Below, in pieces: positions 8,370-18,317 of a DNA stretch of 33,998 nt. The position numbers and the translations under genes were made by a program. This DNA is from Burkholderiales bacterium (GTDB lineage: Bacteria > Pseudomonadota > Gammaproteobacteria > Burkholderiales > Burkholderiaceae_C), in NCBI GenBank assembly GCA_028869035.1, contig JAGWTL010000002.1, forward strand, positions 1 through 33,998, written 5' to 3'. The notes below the pieces were generated by a model, which was given only the letters and a program-made list of their open reading frames with translations, searched no databases and was not told the DNA's origin. The first letter of the stretch is position 1. Each line of letters starts with the position of its first letter.

Positions 8370-9611
8370 ATGGCTTTTCAGACAGGTCTATCCGGCTTGA
8401 ACGCCTCCAGCAAGAACCTGGACGTGATTGGCAACAACATTGCCAATGCCAACACCACGGGGATGAAATCTTCGCGCGCCGAGTTCTCCGACCTGGTGGC
8501 ATCATCCATCGGCGTAGGCCATGGCAACAACGCCGGCCTGGGCGTCGCCGTGGACACGATTGCCCAGCAGTTCTCGCAGGGCACCATCTCCATCACCGGC
8601 AACACGCTGGACGTGGCCGTCAACGGCGCCGGCTTCTTCCCGCTGCAGATGCCCGACGGCACCATCGCCTACACGCGCGCCGGCAACTTCAAGATGGACA
8701 ACACCGGCACCATCGTGACCAACTCCGGCGCCAAGGTGCTGGGTTACCCGACCACCACGGCCGGTGTCGCCACCAGCACCACCGCCAGGCCGCTGGTAAT
8801 GCCCACGGGCGCGCCCATCCCGGCACAGACGACCACCAGCATCACGGCCCAGTTCAACCTGAACGCCAGCGCCTCCTCGGTCTACAACGCCGTCACCAAC
8901 ACCCCGCCGTACACGACCTATGGCACCGCGTTGAACGTCTTCGACTCGCAAGGTGCGTCTGTCCCTTTCACGATGAACTTCACGCGCGCGGCGGCGACGG
9001 TCGGCCCACCGGCCCTGGACAACTGGCAGGTGCGGGATTCCGCCGGCGCCCTGCTGCTGGACACGGGTGGCAACCCCATCACCCTGAGTTTTGACACGAC
9101 CGGCGCCCTGGTGGCGCCCGTCGTGAATCCATCGGTGTCCATCGCGACCCCGTCCCCAACCACGCCGAACATCGTGACCACCCTGAATTTTTCGGGCGCC
9201 ACCCAGTTTGCCGCCTCGTTCGGCGTCACCGACCTGACCCAGAACGGCTATACCGCCGGCTCTTTTGTCGGCATGAGGATTGCCGAAACCGGCGTGATCA
9301 CTGCGCGCTACTCGAACGGGCAGACCCAGGCCAACGGCATGCTGGCCCTGGCCGATTTCCGCAACCTCCAGGGCCTGGCGCCCGTTGGCGGCAACAACTG
9401 GGCAGAGACCTACGCCTCGGGCCAGCCCCTGATGGGCCAGCCGGGACAGGGCAAGTTCGGCGTGACGCGCGCCGGCGCGCTGGAAGACTCCAACGTGGAC
9501 CTCACCGCCGAGCTGGTCAACATGATGACCGCGCAACGCGCCTACCAGGCCAACGCCCAGACCATCAAGACGCAGGACCAGGTGCTGCAGACCCTGGTCA
9601 ACCTGCGCTGA
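8370..9611 (+). CDS. flgE: Flagellar hook protein FlgE
   Basis: MAFQTGLSGLNASSKNLDVIGNNIANANTTGMKSSRAEFSDL...ALEDSNVDLTAELVNMMTAQRAYQANAQTIKTQDQVLQTLVNLR. Confidence 0.97.
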   Translation: MAFQTGLSGLNASSKNLDVIGNNIANANTTGMKSSRAEFSDLVASSIGVGHGNNAGLGVAVDTIAQQFSQGTISITGNTLDVAVNGAGFFPLQMPDGTIAYTRAGNFKMDNTGTIVTNSGAKVLGYPTTTAGVATSTTARPLVMPTGAPIPAQTTTSITAQFNLNASASSVYNAVTNTPPYTTYGTALNVFDSQGASVPFTMNFTRAAATVGPPALDNWQVRDSAGALLLDTGGNPITLSFDTTGALVAPVVNPSVSIATPSPTTPNIVTTLNFSGATQFAASFGVTDLTQNGYTAGSFVGMRIAETGVITARYSNGQTQANGMLALADFRNLQGLAPVGGNNWAETYASGQPLMGQPGQGKFGVTRAGALEDSNVDLTAELVNMMTAQRAYQANAQTIKTQDQVLQTLVNLR

Positions 9612-9639
9612 TACCTAAAACGGCTGAAGGAGACCTGCC

Positions 9640-10380
9640 ATGGACCGCCTGATCTACACCGCGATGACCGGGGCCAACGCCGCCGCGCACCGGCAGTCGG
9701 TGCTCTCCAACAACCTGGCCAACGTCTCGACCAACGGTTTTCGCGCCGAGCTCTCGGCCTACCGCGCCGTGCCCCTGCGCGGCGAAGGCGCCACCACACG
9801 CGTGTTCGCTCTGGAGGCGACCTCGGGCCACCGCGACGCCCCCGGCCCGGCCCAGCGCACCGGGCGCGATCTGGACGCCATGCCGCAGGGCAGCAGCTGG
9901 TTCGCCGTGCAGGGCCTGGACGGCACCGAGGCCTACACGCGCAGCGGCGGCTTCGAAGTCTCACCTCAGGGTGTGCTGCAGACCAGCAACGGCCTGTCCG
10001 TGCTGTCCGACGGCGGCGCGCCCATCACCGTGCCCAACGACTCGGTGATCAGCCTGGGCTTCGACGGCACCATCAGCGCGCGCACCGGCAACCAGCCATC
10101 GACCACTGTGGGCCGCCTCAAGCTGGCCACCCCCACCGCAGAAGACCCGCTCAAGCGCGGCGACGACGGCCTGTTCCGCCCGCAATCGGGCGCGCCCCTG
10201 CCCAATGACGCCAACGCCCGCATGCTGGTGGGCGTGCTCGAGGGCTCCAACGTGAACGCGGTGGAGACCATGGTGGGCATGATCCAGACCGCGCGCCAGT
10301 TCGAAGTGCAGATGCGCCTGATGCAGACCGCCGAATCCAACGACCGCTCCGCCGGTCAACTGCTCAGCCTGCAAGGCTGA
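9640..10380 (+). CDS. flgF: Flagellar basal body rod protein FlgF
   Basis: MDRLIYTAMTGANAAAHRQSVLSNNLANVSTNGFRAEL...GSNVNAVETMVGMIQTARQFEVQMRLMQTAE. Confidence 0.97.
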   Translation: MDRLIYTAMTGANAAAHRQSVLSNNLANVSTNGFRAELSAYRAVPLRGEGATTRVFALEATSGHRDAPGPAQRTGRDLDAMPQGSSWFAVQGLDGTEAYTRSGGFEVSPQGVLQTSNGLSVLSDGGAPITVPNDSVISLGFDGTISARTGNQPSTTVGRLKLATPTAEDPLKRGDDGLFRPQSGAPLPNDANARMLVGVLEGSNVNAVETMVGMIQTARQFEVQMRLMQTAESNDRSAGQLLSLQG

Positions 10381-10401
10381 AGCCACACCTAGGAAACCAC
10401 C

Positions 10402-11184
10402 ATGTTCAATTCCCTGTGGATCGCCAAGACCGGCATGGAAGCCCAGCAGATGCAGCTGGACGTCATCTCCAACAACCTGGCCAACTCGTCCACCAACGGC
10501 TTCAAGCGCGCGCACGCCGTGTTCGAAGACCTGATGTACCAGAACCTGCGCCAGGTCGGCTCCAGCACCTCCGAGCAGTCGCAACTGCCCACCGGCCTGC
10601 AGGTGGGCCTGGGTGTGCGCACCGTGTCCACCAGCCGCAGCTTCACGCAGGGCAGCCTGCAGCAGTCGGGCAACGGCCTGGACGTGGCCATCCAGGGCAA
10701 CGGTTTCTTCCAGATCACCATGCCCGACGGCACCCTCAACTACACCCGCGACGGCTCCTTCCAGGTCAACGCCCAGGGCCAGCTCGTCACCAGCAACGGC
10801 CTGCCCGTGGCCAACGGCATCACGGTGCCGGCCAACGCCACCAATGTCTCGATCTCGGCCGACGGCAACGTCACCGCCACCATTCCCGGCACCGTCGCGC
10901 CGCAGCCCATAGGCACCATCCCGCTGGCCAGCTTCATCAACCCGGCCGGTCTGGACCCGCGCGGCCAGAACCTCTATGCCGAGACGGCCGCCTCGGGCCA
11001 GCCCAACACCGGCACGCCCGGCGCCAACGGCCTGGGCCAGCTCATGCAGGGTTTTCTGGAAACCTCCAACGTCAACGTGGTGCAGGAGCTGGTCAGCATG
11101 ATCCAGACCCAGCGCGCCTACGAAATGAACTCCAAGGCCATCCAGACCTCGGACCAGATGCTGCAGAAGCTGGGACAGCTGTGA
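10402..11184 (+). CDS. flgG: Flagellar distal rod protein FlgG
   Basis: [36 protein letters not shown]...[26 protein letters not shown]. Confidence 0.97.
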   Translation: MFNSLWIAKTGMEAQQMQLDVISNNLANSSTNGFKRAHAVFEDLMYQNLRQVGSSTSEQSQLPTGLQVGLGVRTVSTSRSFTQGSLQQSGNGLDVAIQGNGFFQITMPDGTLNYTRDGSFQVNAQGQLVTSNGLPVANGITVPANATNVSISADGNVTATIPGTVAPQPIGTIPLASFINPAGLDPRGQNLYAETAASGQPNTGTPGANGLGQLMQGFLETSNVNVVQELVSMIQTQRAYEMNSKAIQTSDQMLQKLGQL

Positions 11185-11861
11185 TGAAACACCTCACGCT
11201 CATGCTGGGCGCCACTGTCCTGGCGGGCTGCTCCGCCACGCCCAGGCCGGCGAACGTGGACTTCGCCGAGCCGCGCGTGACGCAGGCGCCTGCACAAGTC
11301 GCGGCGCGGCCGGTGACGGGCAGCCTGTTCCTGCCCGCCAGCTACCGCCCCACTTTCGAGGACCGGCGCGCGCGCCTGGTCGGCGACACCGTGACCATCC
11401 GCATCGTCGAGAACGTCACGGCCAGCCAGAAATCCGGCTCCACCGCCAACCGCAGCAGCAGCATCGACGGCAGCATCACCGCGGTGCCCGGCATGACCTT
11501 CCCAGGCACCGCTGCCGAGAACAATTTCCGCATCGGCGCGGCCAGCAAGGCCGATTTCTCGGGCAAGGGGGGCACGGAAGCGGCCAACACCTTCTCGGGC
11601 GCCATCACGGCCACCGTGGCCGAGGTGCTCCCCAACGGCCACCTGGTCGTTACGGGAGAAAAACAGATCGGCCTGAACCACAACGTGGACGTGCTGCGTT
11701 TCACCGGCACCGTCGATCCGCTGGCCATCCTGCCCGGCAGCATCGTCAACTCCAGCGCCGTGGCCAATGTCCGCGTCGAATCCAGGGGCCGCGGTCCGCA
11801 GCATGAAGCGCAGACAGTAGGCTGGTTAACCCGGTTCTTTTTGAATATTTCGCCGTTCTAG
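11184..11861 (+). CDS. flgH: Flagellar L-ring lipoprotein FlgH
   Basis: [22 protein letters not shown] lipobox; SLFLPASYRPTFEDRRARLVGDTVTIRIVENVTASQKSGS; start overlaps the flgG stop by one base. Confidence 0.96.
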   Translation: MKHLTLMLGATVLAGCSATPRPANVDFAEPRVTQAPAQVAARPVTGSLFLPASYRPTFEDRRARLVGDTVTIRIVENVTASQKSGSTANRSSSIDGSITAVPGMTFPGTAAENNFRIGAASKADFSGKGGTEAANTFSGAITATVAEVLPNGHLVVTGEKQIGLNHNVDVLRFTGTVDPLAILPGSIVNSSAVANVRVESRGRGPQHEAQTVGWLTRFFLNISPF

Positions 11862-11922
11862 GCGCTTGCAGAATCAGCCATGACGGTTTCAACCTTTCCC
11901 GCCAGAACTTGAGCTCCGCACC

Positions 11923-13062
11923 ATGAACACCGGCCCCCTCCCCCCCATGCTCGCCGCTCTTTGCCGCGGCGCCGTGCTGCTGGGCCTGTGCCTGCTGGGC
12001 ACCCAGCCCGCGCTGGCCGGTCGCATCAAGGAAGTGGCCGCCATCGAAGGCGTGCGCAGCAACCAGCTCACCGGCTTCGGCCTGGTGATCGGCCTGGACG
12101 GCACCGGCGACCAGACCACGCAGATGCCCTACACCACGCAGACGATGAGCAACTACCTGCAGCAGATGGGCATCGCCCTCTCGCCGGACCTTGCCTCGCG
12201 CCTGCAGCTCAAGAACGTCGCCGCCGTGCTGGTCACGGCCCAGCTTCCGGCCTTCGCGCGCCCCGGCCAGAACATGGACGTGACGGTCTCCTCCATGGGC
12301 AATGCCAAATCGCTCAAGGGCGGCACCCTCATCTCCACGCCGCTGCGCGGCGCAGATGGTCAAGTCTATGCGCTGGCCCAGGGCAGCCTGGTCATCGCCG
12401 GCGCCGGCGCGGCCGCCGGCGGCAGCAAAGTGCAGATCAACCACCTGAGCGCAGGCCGCATTCCCGGCGGGGCGCAGATCGAGCGTGCCGTGCCCACGCC
12501 GCTGCTCGAAGGCGACAGCATCCGGCTCGGCCTCGAAGCCAGCGACTTCCAGACCGCACACCGCGTGGCCGTCGCCATCAACACCCGCTTCGGCGACGGC
12601 GTGGCCCGCGCACTCGACGGCCGCACGGTGGACGTGCGCGCGCCTACCGAACCCAATGACCGCATCAGCTTCCTGGCCGAACTCGAGGAGCTGCCGCTGA
12701 AAAACTCGGTCCCGAAGGCCTTGGTGGTGATCAACTCGCGCACCGGCTCCATCGTGCTCAACCAGGCCGTGACCCTGGGCCCCTGCGCCATCGCGCACGG
12801 CAATCTCTCGGTCAGCATCAGTTCCACGCCCGTCATCAGCCAGCCCGGCCCCCTGTCCTCGGGGCAGACCGTGGTGGCCGAGAAAGCCAATATCGAGATC
12901 CGCCAGGAACCCGGCATCCTGATCCAGGTGCCCGCCGCGCCCAAGCTGGCCGACGTGGTGCGCGCGCTCAACGCCCTGGGCGCCACGCCACAGGACCTGC
13001 TGGCCATCCTTCAGGCCATCAAGGCCGCCGGCGCACTCAACGCCGAACTCGAAGTGATCTGA
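11923..13062 (+). CDS. flgI: Flagellar P-ring protein FlgI
   Basis: Signal peptide then RIKEVAAIEGVRSNQLTGFGLVIGLDGTGDQTTQMPYTTQTMSNYLQQMGI. Confidence 0.97.
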   Translation: MNTGPLPPMLAALCRGAVLLGLCLLGTQPALAGRIKEVAAIEGVRSNQLTGFGLVIGLDGTGDQTTQMPYTTQTMSNYLQQMGIALSPDLASRLQLKNVAAVLVTAQLPAFARPGQNMDVTVSSMGNAKSLKGGTLISTPLRGADGQVYALAQGSLVIAGAGAAAGGSKVQINHLSAGRIPGGAQIERAVPTPLLEGDSIRLGLEASDFQTAHRVAVAINTRFGDGVARALDGRTVDVRAPTEPNDRISFLAELEELPLKNSVPKALVVINSRTGSIVLNQAVTLGPCAIAHGNLSVSISSTPVISQPGPLSSGQTVVAEKANIEIRQEPGILIQVPAAPKLADVVRALNALGATPQDLLAILQAIKAAGALNAELEVI

Positions 13063-13916
13063 TGCAATCCGGTGCGCTCAACCCTCTCACGCAGTCGCTG
13101 GCCGCCGACGGCGCCAGCCTGAACCGCCTGAAGTTCCAGGCCGGGCAGTCCACACCCGAGTCCGTCAAGGAAACCGCCAAGCAATTTGAAGCACTGTTCA
13201 TGCGCGAGCTGCTCAAGAGCATGCGCGAAGCCAACGCCTCCATGAAAAGCGGCATGCTGGACAGCCCGGGCGGTGACCTGGGCACGGATCTGCTGGACCA
13301 GCAGTTCGCCGTGCAGATGGCTGGCCGGCCCGGTGGCCTGGCCGAAGTGATCGCCAAGCAGCTGATGCAGCAGATGGGCATGAAGGACAAGGCCGGCGCC
13401 ACACCAGAGACCGACGGCGCGGTCACACCCGTGCCGGCACCTGCGGCCGCGCGCGGTTTCGTGCAGCAGCACGGCGCTGCCGCCCAGGAGGTGCAGCGCA
13501 GCAGCGGCCTGCCCGCCAGCTACCTGCTGGGCCAGGCCGGGCATGAGAGCGGCTGGGGCCAGCGCGAGATCCTCATGAAAGACGGCGCCTCTTCGAACAA
13601 TCTCTTCGGCATCAAGGCCGGCGCCGGCTGGAAGGGCAAGGTGGCAGAGGTCACCACGACCGAGTACACGGACGGCGTGCCGCGCAAGACCGTGGCGCGT
13701 TTCCGCGCCTACGACACCCCTGCCGAATCCTTCCGCGACTTCGCCAATCTGATCGGCAACAGCCCACGCTACGCGCAGGCACGCCAGCAGACCGGCTCGG
13801 TGCAGGGCTGGACCCAGGGCCTGCAGGACGCCGGTTATGCCACCGACCCGGACTATGCGACCAAACTCGGTCGCGCGATCAACACCACGCTGCGGCTGCA
13901 GCGGGCCCAAGGCTGA
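13062..13916 (+). CDS. flgJ: Flagellar rod assembly protein/peptidoglycan hydrolase FlgJ (two-domain)
   Basis: N-terminal rod-binding domain (AKQFEALFMRELLKSMREA) and C-terminal glucosaminidase domain (LLGQAGHESGWGQREILMKDGASSNNLFGIKAG). Confidence 0.96.
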   Translation: MQSGALNPLTQSLAADGASLNRLKFQAGQSTPESVKETAKQFEALFMRELLKSMREANASMKSGMLDSPGGDLGTDLLDQQFAVQMAGRPGGLAEVIAKQLMQQMGMKDKAGATPETDGAVTPVPAPAAARGFVQQHGAAAQEVQRSSGLPASYLLGQAGHESGWGQREILMKDGASSNNLFGIKAGAGWKGKVAEVTTTEYTDGVPRKTVARFRAYDTPAESFRDFANLIGNSPRYAQARQQTGSVQGWTQGLQDAGYATDPDYATKLGRAINTTLRLQRAQG

Positions 13917-13927
13917 GGCAGAGCTTC

Positions 13928-15856
13928 ATGAGCAGCATCATCAACATCGGCGTGACCGCCCTGACGGCCAATCAGAATGCGTTGCAGACCATCGGCAACA
14001 ACATTGCCAATGTCAACACCCCCGGCTATTCGCGCCAGCAGGTGCAGCTGCAGAACATCCCCGGCCAGTTCACCGGCAGCGGCTATTTCGGCAAGGGCGT
14101 CGATGTCCTGACGGTCAAGCGCATCTATGACAATTTCCTGACGCGCCAGGCCGCCACCGCGCAGTCCGTGTCCGCCAGCGACGCGACCCGCTACAACTAC
14201 ATGAAGCAGCTGGAAAGCCTGTTCCCCGGTGGCGCCAACGGCCTGGGCGCCGCCGTCAGCGACATGCTCAACTCCTTCTCCGACATCGCCAACGCCCCCA
14301 CCGACCTGACCGCGCGTTCCGTGGTGCTGGCGCGCGCCGACGAGATGGCCAGCCGCTTCCGCGCCATGGCCGACGCCATGAACGAGCTGCGCATCGGCAC
14401 CACCAGCCAGCTCGACGTCGACGTCAAGGCCGTCAACAACCTGGCCACCCAGATCGGCCAGGCCAACGAGAAGATCGCCCTGGCGCTGGGCAGCGGCCAG
14501 CCCCCCAACGACCTGCTGGACCAGCGCGACCAGCTGATCCGCGATCTGAACAAATATGTCCAGACGACCAATATCGCCGCCGACGATGGCAGCCTGAACA
14601 TCTTTCTGGCCGGCAGCCAGCCGCTGGTGCTGGGCAAGACCGTGTCGCCCGTGGGCATCCTGCACCAGGACCCGTACGGCGACCCGACCAAGGCCAAGCT
14701 CACCATCACCACCGGCGGCGTGGCCCGCGTGCTGGAAGAGTCCACGCTGGGGGGCGGAGAAATGGCCGGCCTGCTGCGCTTCCAGAACACCGACCTGACC
14801 AATGCCAGCAACCTGCTGGGACGCATGGCGCTGGCCATCGGCAGCAAGATGAACGAGCAGCAGTCCCTGGGGCTGGACCTCAATGGCAACCCCGGCAACC
14901 CGCTGTTCAACCTGGCCGCCATCCCCGCGGCGCTGCCCCAGAAAACGCCGGCCAACGCAGGCACGGCCGCCTTGAGCGTCAGCATCCGGACCAACCCCTC
15001 GGGCACAACATCGTTCCTGGCCAGCAACTACGATTTCACGTTCGCCAGTGCCACCACGGGCACCATCACCCGGCTGTCCGACGGCGTGCAGATCCCCTTT
15101 GACTTCGGCGCCACCAACCCGGTGTTGCTCGACGGCTTCCAGATCCAGCAAAGCGGCGCGGCCGCGGCCGGAGACCGCTTCCTCGTCACGCCCTATGCCG
15201 GCGCCGCGCGCGGCATCAACACGGCCTTCAGCTCTCCCAAGGATCTGGCGATGGCCAGCCCACTGGCCGCCAGCGCAGGCACCACCAACACCGGGGCCTT
15301 GACGCTGCAGAGTCTCACGGTTCGGACGGTTCCCATCCCGCCGGCCGTCACGCTGACCTTTACCGGTCCGGGGACCTACACGCGCTCGGACACCGGCGCC
15401 ACCGCCTACGCTTATGTGCCGGGTCAGGCCATCGAGTACACGGTGCCGCCGACCACGCCGCAAACCGGTTGGTCGCTCACGCTCAAAGGCATCCCGAAGG
15501 CGGGGGACACCTACACGGTGAATGCCAACCCCTATCCACGGCTGGATGCCGGCAACGCCCAGGCCATGCTGAATCTGCGCGATCTGGCGATGTTCGACGG
15601 CGGACCGCTGACCGACGGCTACGCCAGCGTGATCGCCGAGATCGGCACCAAGGTGCAGGGCGCCCAGCAGTCCGCCAAGGTGTCGAACGACATCGCCATC
15701 AATCTGGAAAAGGACCGCACCAGCGTAGCCGGCGTCAACCTGGACGAAGAAGCCGCACGGATGATCCAGTACCAGCAGGCCTATCAGGCGGCCGGCAAGA
15801 TGATGCAGATTGCACAGAGCATCTTCGACACCCTGATGGCCTCCTTCTCACGCTGA
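13928..15856 (+). CDS. flgK: Flagellar hook-associated protein FlgK (HAP1)
   Basis: MSSIINIGVTALTANQNALQTIGNNIANVNTPGYSRQQV...VNLDEEAARMIQYQQAYQAAGKMMQIAQSIFDTLMASF. Confidence 0.96.
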   Translation: MSSIINIGVTALTANQNALQTIGNNIANVNTPGYSRQQVQLQNIPGQFTGSGYFGKGVDVLTVKRIYDNFLTRQAATAQSVSASDATRYNYMKQLESLFPGGANGLGAAVSDMLNSFSDIANAPTDLTARSVVLARADEMASRFRAMADAMNELRIGTTSQLDVDVKAVNNLATQIGQANEKIALALGSGQPPNDLLDQRDQLIRDLNKYVQTTNIAADDGSLNIFLAGSQPLVLGKTVSPVGILHQDPYGDPTKAKLTITTGGVARVLEESTLGGGEMAGLLRFQNTDLTNASNLLGRMALAIGSKMNEQQSLGLDLNGNPGNPLFNLAAIPAALPQKTPANAGTAALSVSIRTNPSGTTSFLASNYDFTFASATTGTITRLSDGVQIPFDFGATNPVLLDGFQIQQSGAAAAGDRFLVTPYAGAARGINTAFSSPKDLAMASPLAASAGTTNTGALTLQSLTVRTVPIPPAVTLTFTGPGTYTRSDTGATAYAYVPGQAIEYTVPPTTPQTGWSLTLKGIPKAGDTYTVNANPYPRLDAGNAQAMLNLRDLAMFDGGPLTDGYASVIAEIGTKVQGAQQSAKVSNDIAINLEKDRTSVAGVNLDEEAARMIQYQQAYQAAGKMMQIAQSIFDTLMASFSR

Positions 15857-15882
15857 CCGAACGACGCCACAAGGAACGCGCC

Positions 15883-17097
15883 ATGAGACTCGCCACCGCC
15901 AACACCTACGACAACACCCTGTCCAACATGACCAACCGCCAAGCCGGCCTGGCCGACCTGCAGGAAAAGCTGTCGGCCGGCAAGAAGGTCGTGCGCCCCA
16001 GCGACGATCCGACCGGTGCAGCCCAGGCCGAACGCGCGATGACGCGCTCCTCGCGCGTCGATGTGGAGGTGCGCGCCCTCAACCTGCAGCGCAACTCGGT
16101 CGCCGTGGCCGAGGGCACGCTGGGCAACAGCATGGATGCCCTGCAGGCCCTGCGCCAGCTCGTGGTCAGCGCCGGCGACGCGTCCTATACATCCAACGAC
16201 CGCACCAGCATCGCCCAGGAGATGGCCGGACTGCGCGACCAGCTCTTCGCCCATGCCAACAAGATGGACAGCAACGGCATTCCCCTTTTCAGCGGGCTCG
16301 GCGGCGCGCCGCAGCCCTTCGTCGACGTGCCTGCCGGCGTGGTCTACAACGGCATTCCGGGCGCACGCTCCAGTACCGCCGTTTCCATTCCCGGCACCAT
16401 GGACGGCCAGGCCGTATGGATGAACGTACCCACCGGCAATGGCGTCTTCAAGATGAATCTGGGCGCCACCAACACCGGCCAGCTCTGGACCGATGTGGGT
16501 CGGGTCCTCACGCCCAGCGCCATCACCGGCAACAACTACACGCTCACCTTCAACGTCAGCGCCACCATCCCGCCCGTCACCACCTATGACGTTTCCATGA
16601 CCACGGTCACGCCGCCCATCACGACGACCCCGGTGCTGACAGCCCAGCCCTATACCGACGGCCAGGACATCAGCTTTGGCGGACTGTCCTTCGTCGCGCG
16701 CGGCGTGCCTGCGAACGGCGACACCGTCAACATCACCCCCAGTACGCGCAGCGACCTGTTTGCGGTACTCGACCAGGCCATTGCCGGCATCAAGGGTTCA
16801 GGCAATGGCCACCTGCTGGCGCAAAATCTGTCACTGGCCTTGGCGCAGATCGACAGCGGCATGGAACGCGTGCAGTCGGCGCGAAGCCAGGCCGGCGAAC
16901 TGCTCAAGCGCGCCGACACCATCGAGGGCACGCAGGGCGAAAAGACCATCCAGCTCGCCGCCGACCGTTCGCGCGCCGAGGACATGGACATGATCAAGGG
17001 CATCTCCGAGTTCCAGAACCAGCAGACCGGCTACGACGCAGCGCTCAAGACCTACGCCCAGATTCAGCGCCTCTCGCTGTTCAACTACATCAGCTGA
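15883..17097 (+). CDS. flgL: Flagellar hook-associated protein FlgL (HAP3)
   Basis: MRLATANTYDNTLSNMTNRQAGLADLQEKLSAGKKVVRPSDDPTGAAQAERA; ATG at 15883 (the ORF track extends too far upstream). Confidence 0.96.
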   Translation: MRLATANTYDNTLSNMTNRQAGLADLQEKLSAGKKVVRPSDDPTGAAQAERAMTRSSRVDVEVRALNLQRNSVAVAEGTLGNSMDALQALRQLVVSAGDASYTSNDRTSIAQEMAGLRDQLFAHANKMDSNGIPLFSGLGGAPQPFVDVPAGVVYNGIPGARSSTAVSIPGTMDGQAVWMNVPTGNGVFKMNLGATNTGQLWTDVGRVLTPSAITGNNYTLTFNVSATIPPVTTYDVSMTTVTPPITTTPVLTAQPYTDGQDISFGGLSFVARGVPANGDTVNITPSTRSDLFAVLDQAIAGIKGSGNGHLLAQNLSLALAQIDSGMERVQSARSQAGELLKRADTIEGTQGEKTIQLAADRSRAEDMDMIKGISEFQNQQTGYDAALKTYAQIQRLSLFNYIS

Positions 17098-17140
17098 GCC
17101 CGGGGCCTGTTTGCACTGATTTCCCGAGCGCCCCGCCCGC

Positions 17141-18283
17141 ATGAGCGCTTCCGTCCTGGACCATCTGACCCTGGTCCACCGCCTGCTCTGGAACCGCCGC
17201 CGCGACATCGCGGGCGTCCAGCTGCTGGTCGAATCCCTGCCCGCAGCCCAGGGCCTCGATGCACGCCATCTGCTGGCCGTACTGAACGAGCTCTGGCCCG
17301 CGCGCGCGCCACAACTCCTGCTGTCCGTGCGCCATCCCGCGCTGCTGCTGGATCTGCTGCAACACGGCCGCCCCGACGGGCCCTGGCTGCTGCTGCCGCC
17401 CGAGGCGCTGAGCGACGCCGTGCTGCGCCCGCGCGCGCAGCAGGCCCAGGCACGCGGCCTGCCCCTGCTCTGGCCGGATGCTCCCGGCCTGGCGGCGCCC
17501 AACGCTGGACGGCCCGGCCGCTACCGCCTGGACAACGCCGAGACCCTGCCACCGGGACAGCTTCTGCTCACCCCCGCCAGCCGTGCGCAGGCCTGTACCG
17601 CGCTGGACCAGCGCGGTGCCTGGGCCGTGGCCGGCTGGCCCACCGACGAAATGCTGAACGAACTGCCGGCGCCGGCCCGCTTACCCGACCGCACCGCCAT
17701 CAGCCGCGTGGTGCGCGCCATCGAGCAGGACGCCTCGCTGGACCGCATCGAAGCCCTGCTTTGCGCCGAGCCCGTGCTGAGCTACCGCTTCCTCTTGCAT
17801 GTCAACACCACCGCACCGCAACAGCGCGGCCAGATCGACACCCTGTACCAGGGCCTGCAGGTCTGGGGCCTGCGCCATGTGCAGGCCTGGCTGCTGGACC
17901 AGCTGGCCCAGGCCGGCAGCGAGGTGGATCTGCAGCCCGTGCGCCTGGGCATGGTCCTGCGCGCGCGCCTGATCGAACAGCTGCTCGACCCCGGTGACGA
18001 GGAGGACCTGCGGCGCGAGGTCTACCTCTGCGGCCTGTACTCGCAACTGCACCGGCTGCTGGGCGAGCCCCTGGCGCAGCTGCTGCCACGCCTGCCCCTG
18101 TCGCAACGCATCCTGCAGGCCCTGCTGGAAGACAGCGGCCCCTACCACCCGGCCCTGCAGCTGGCGCGCGCGCTCGAAGCGACCGACACGCGCGCCACCC
18201 GTCTGCTGGGCGAAAGCTACGGGTATGCGCCGCAGGACGTGAACCGCGCACTGCTGCGTGCATTGGCCGCCCTGACGGGCTGA
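17141..18283 (+). CDS. EAL/HDOD-type (YuxH-like) signalling protein, apparently degenerate
   Basis: N-terminal segment resembles a degenerate EAL-like domain (VHRLLWNRRRDIAGVQLLVESL); C-terminal HDOD-like helical region (LPAPARLPDRTAISRVVRAIEQDASLDRIEALLCAEPVLSYRFLLHVNT...LRHVQAWLL). Confidence 0.6.
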   Translation: MSASVLDHLTLVHRLLWNRRRDIAGVQLLVESLPAAQGLDARHLLAVLNELWPARAPQLLLSVRHPALLLDLLQHGRPDGPWLLLPPEALSDAVLRPRAQQAQARGLPLLWPDAPGLAAPNAGRPGRYRLDNAETLPPGQLLLTPASRAQACTALDQRGAWAVAGWPTDEMLNELPAPARLPDRTAISRVVRAIEQDASLDRIEALLCAEPVLSYRFLLHVNTTAPQQRGQIDTLYQGLQVWGLRHVQAWLLDQLAQAGSEVDLQPVRLGMVLRARLIEQLLDPGDEEDLRREVYLCGLYSQLHRLLGEPLAQLLPRLPLSQRILQALLEDSGPYHPALQLARALEATDTRATRLLGESYGYAPQDVNRALLRALAALTG

Positions 18284-18317
18284 AAACTCACCAACGCTGC
18301 ACGTTAAAGTCGGTGGG

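Noticed and set aside
13853-15463. 536-aa minus-strand ORF opposite flgK
   Set aside because: Antisense of a well-supported flgK; Gly/Arg/Val-rich shadow translation
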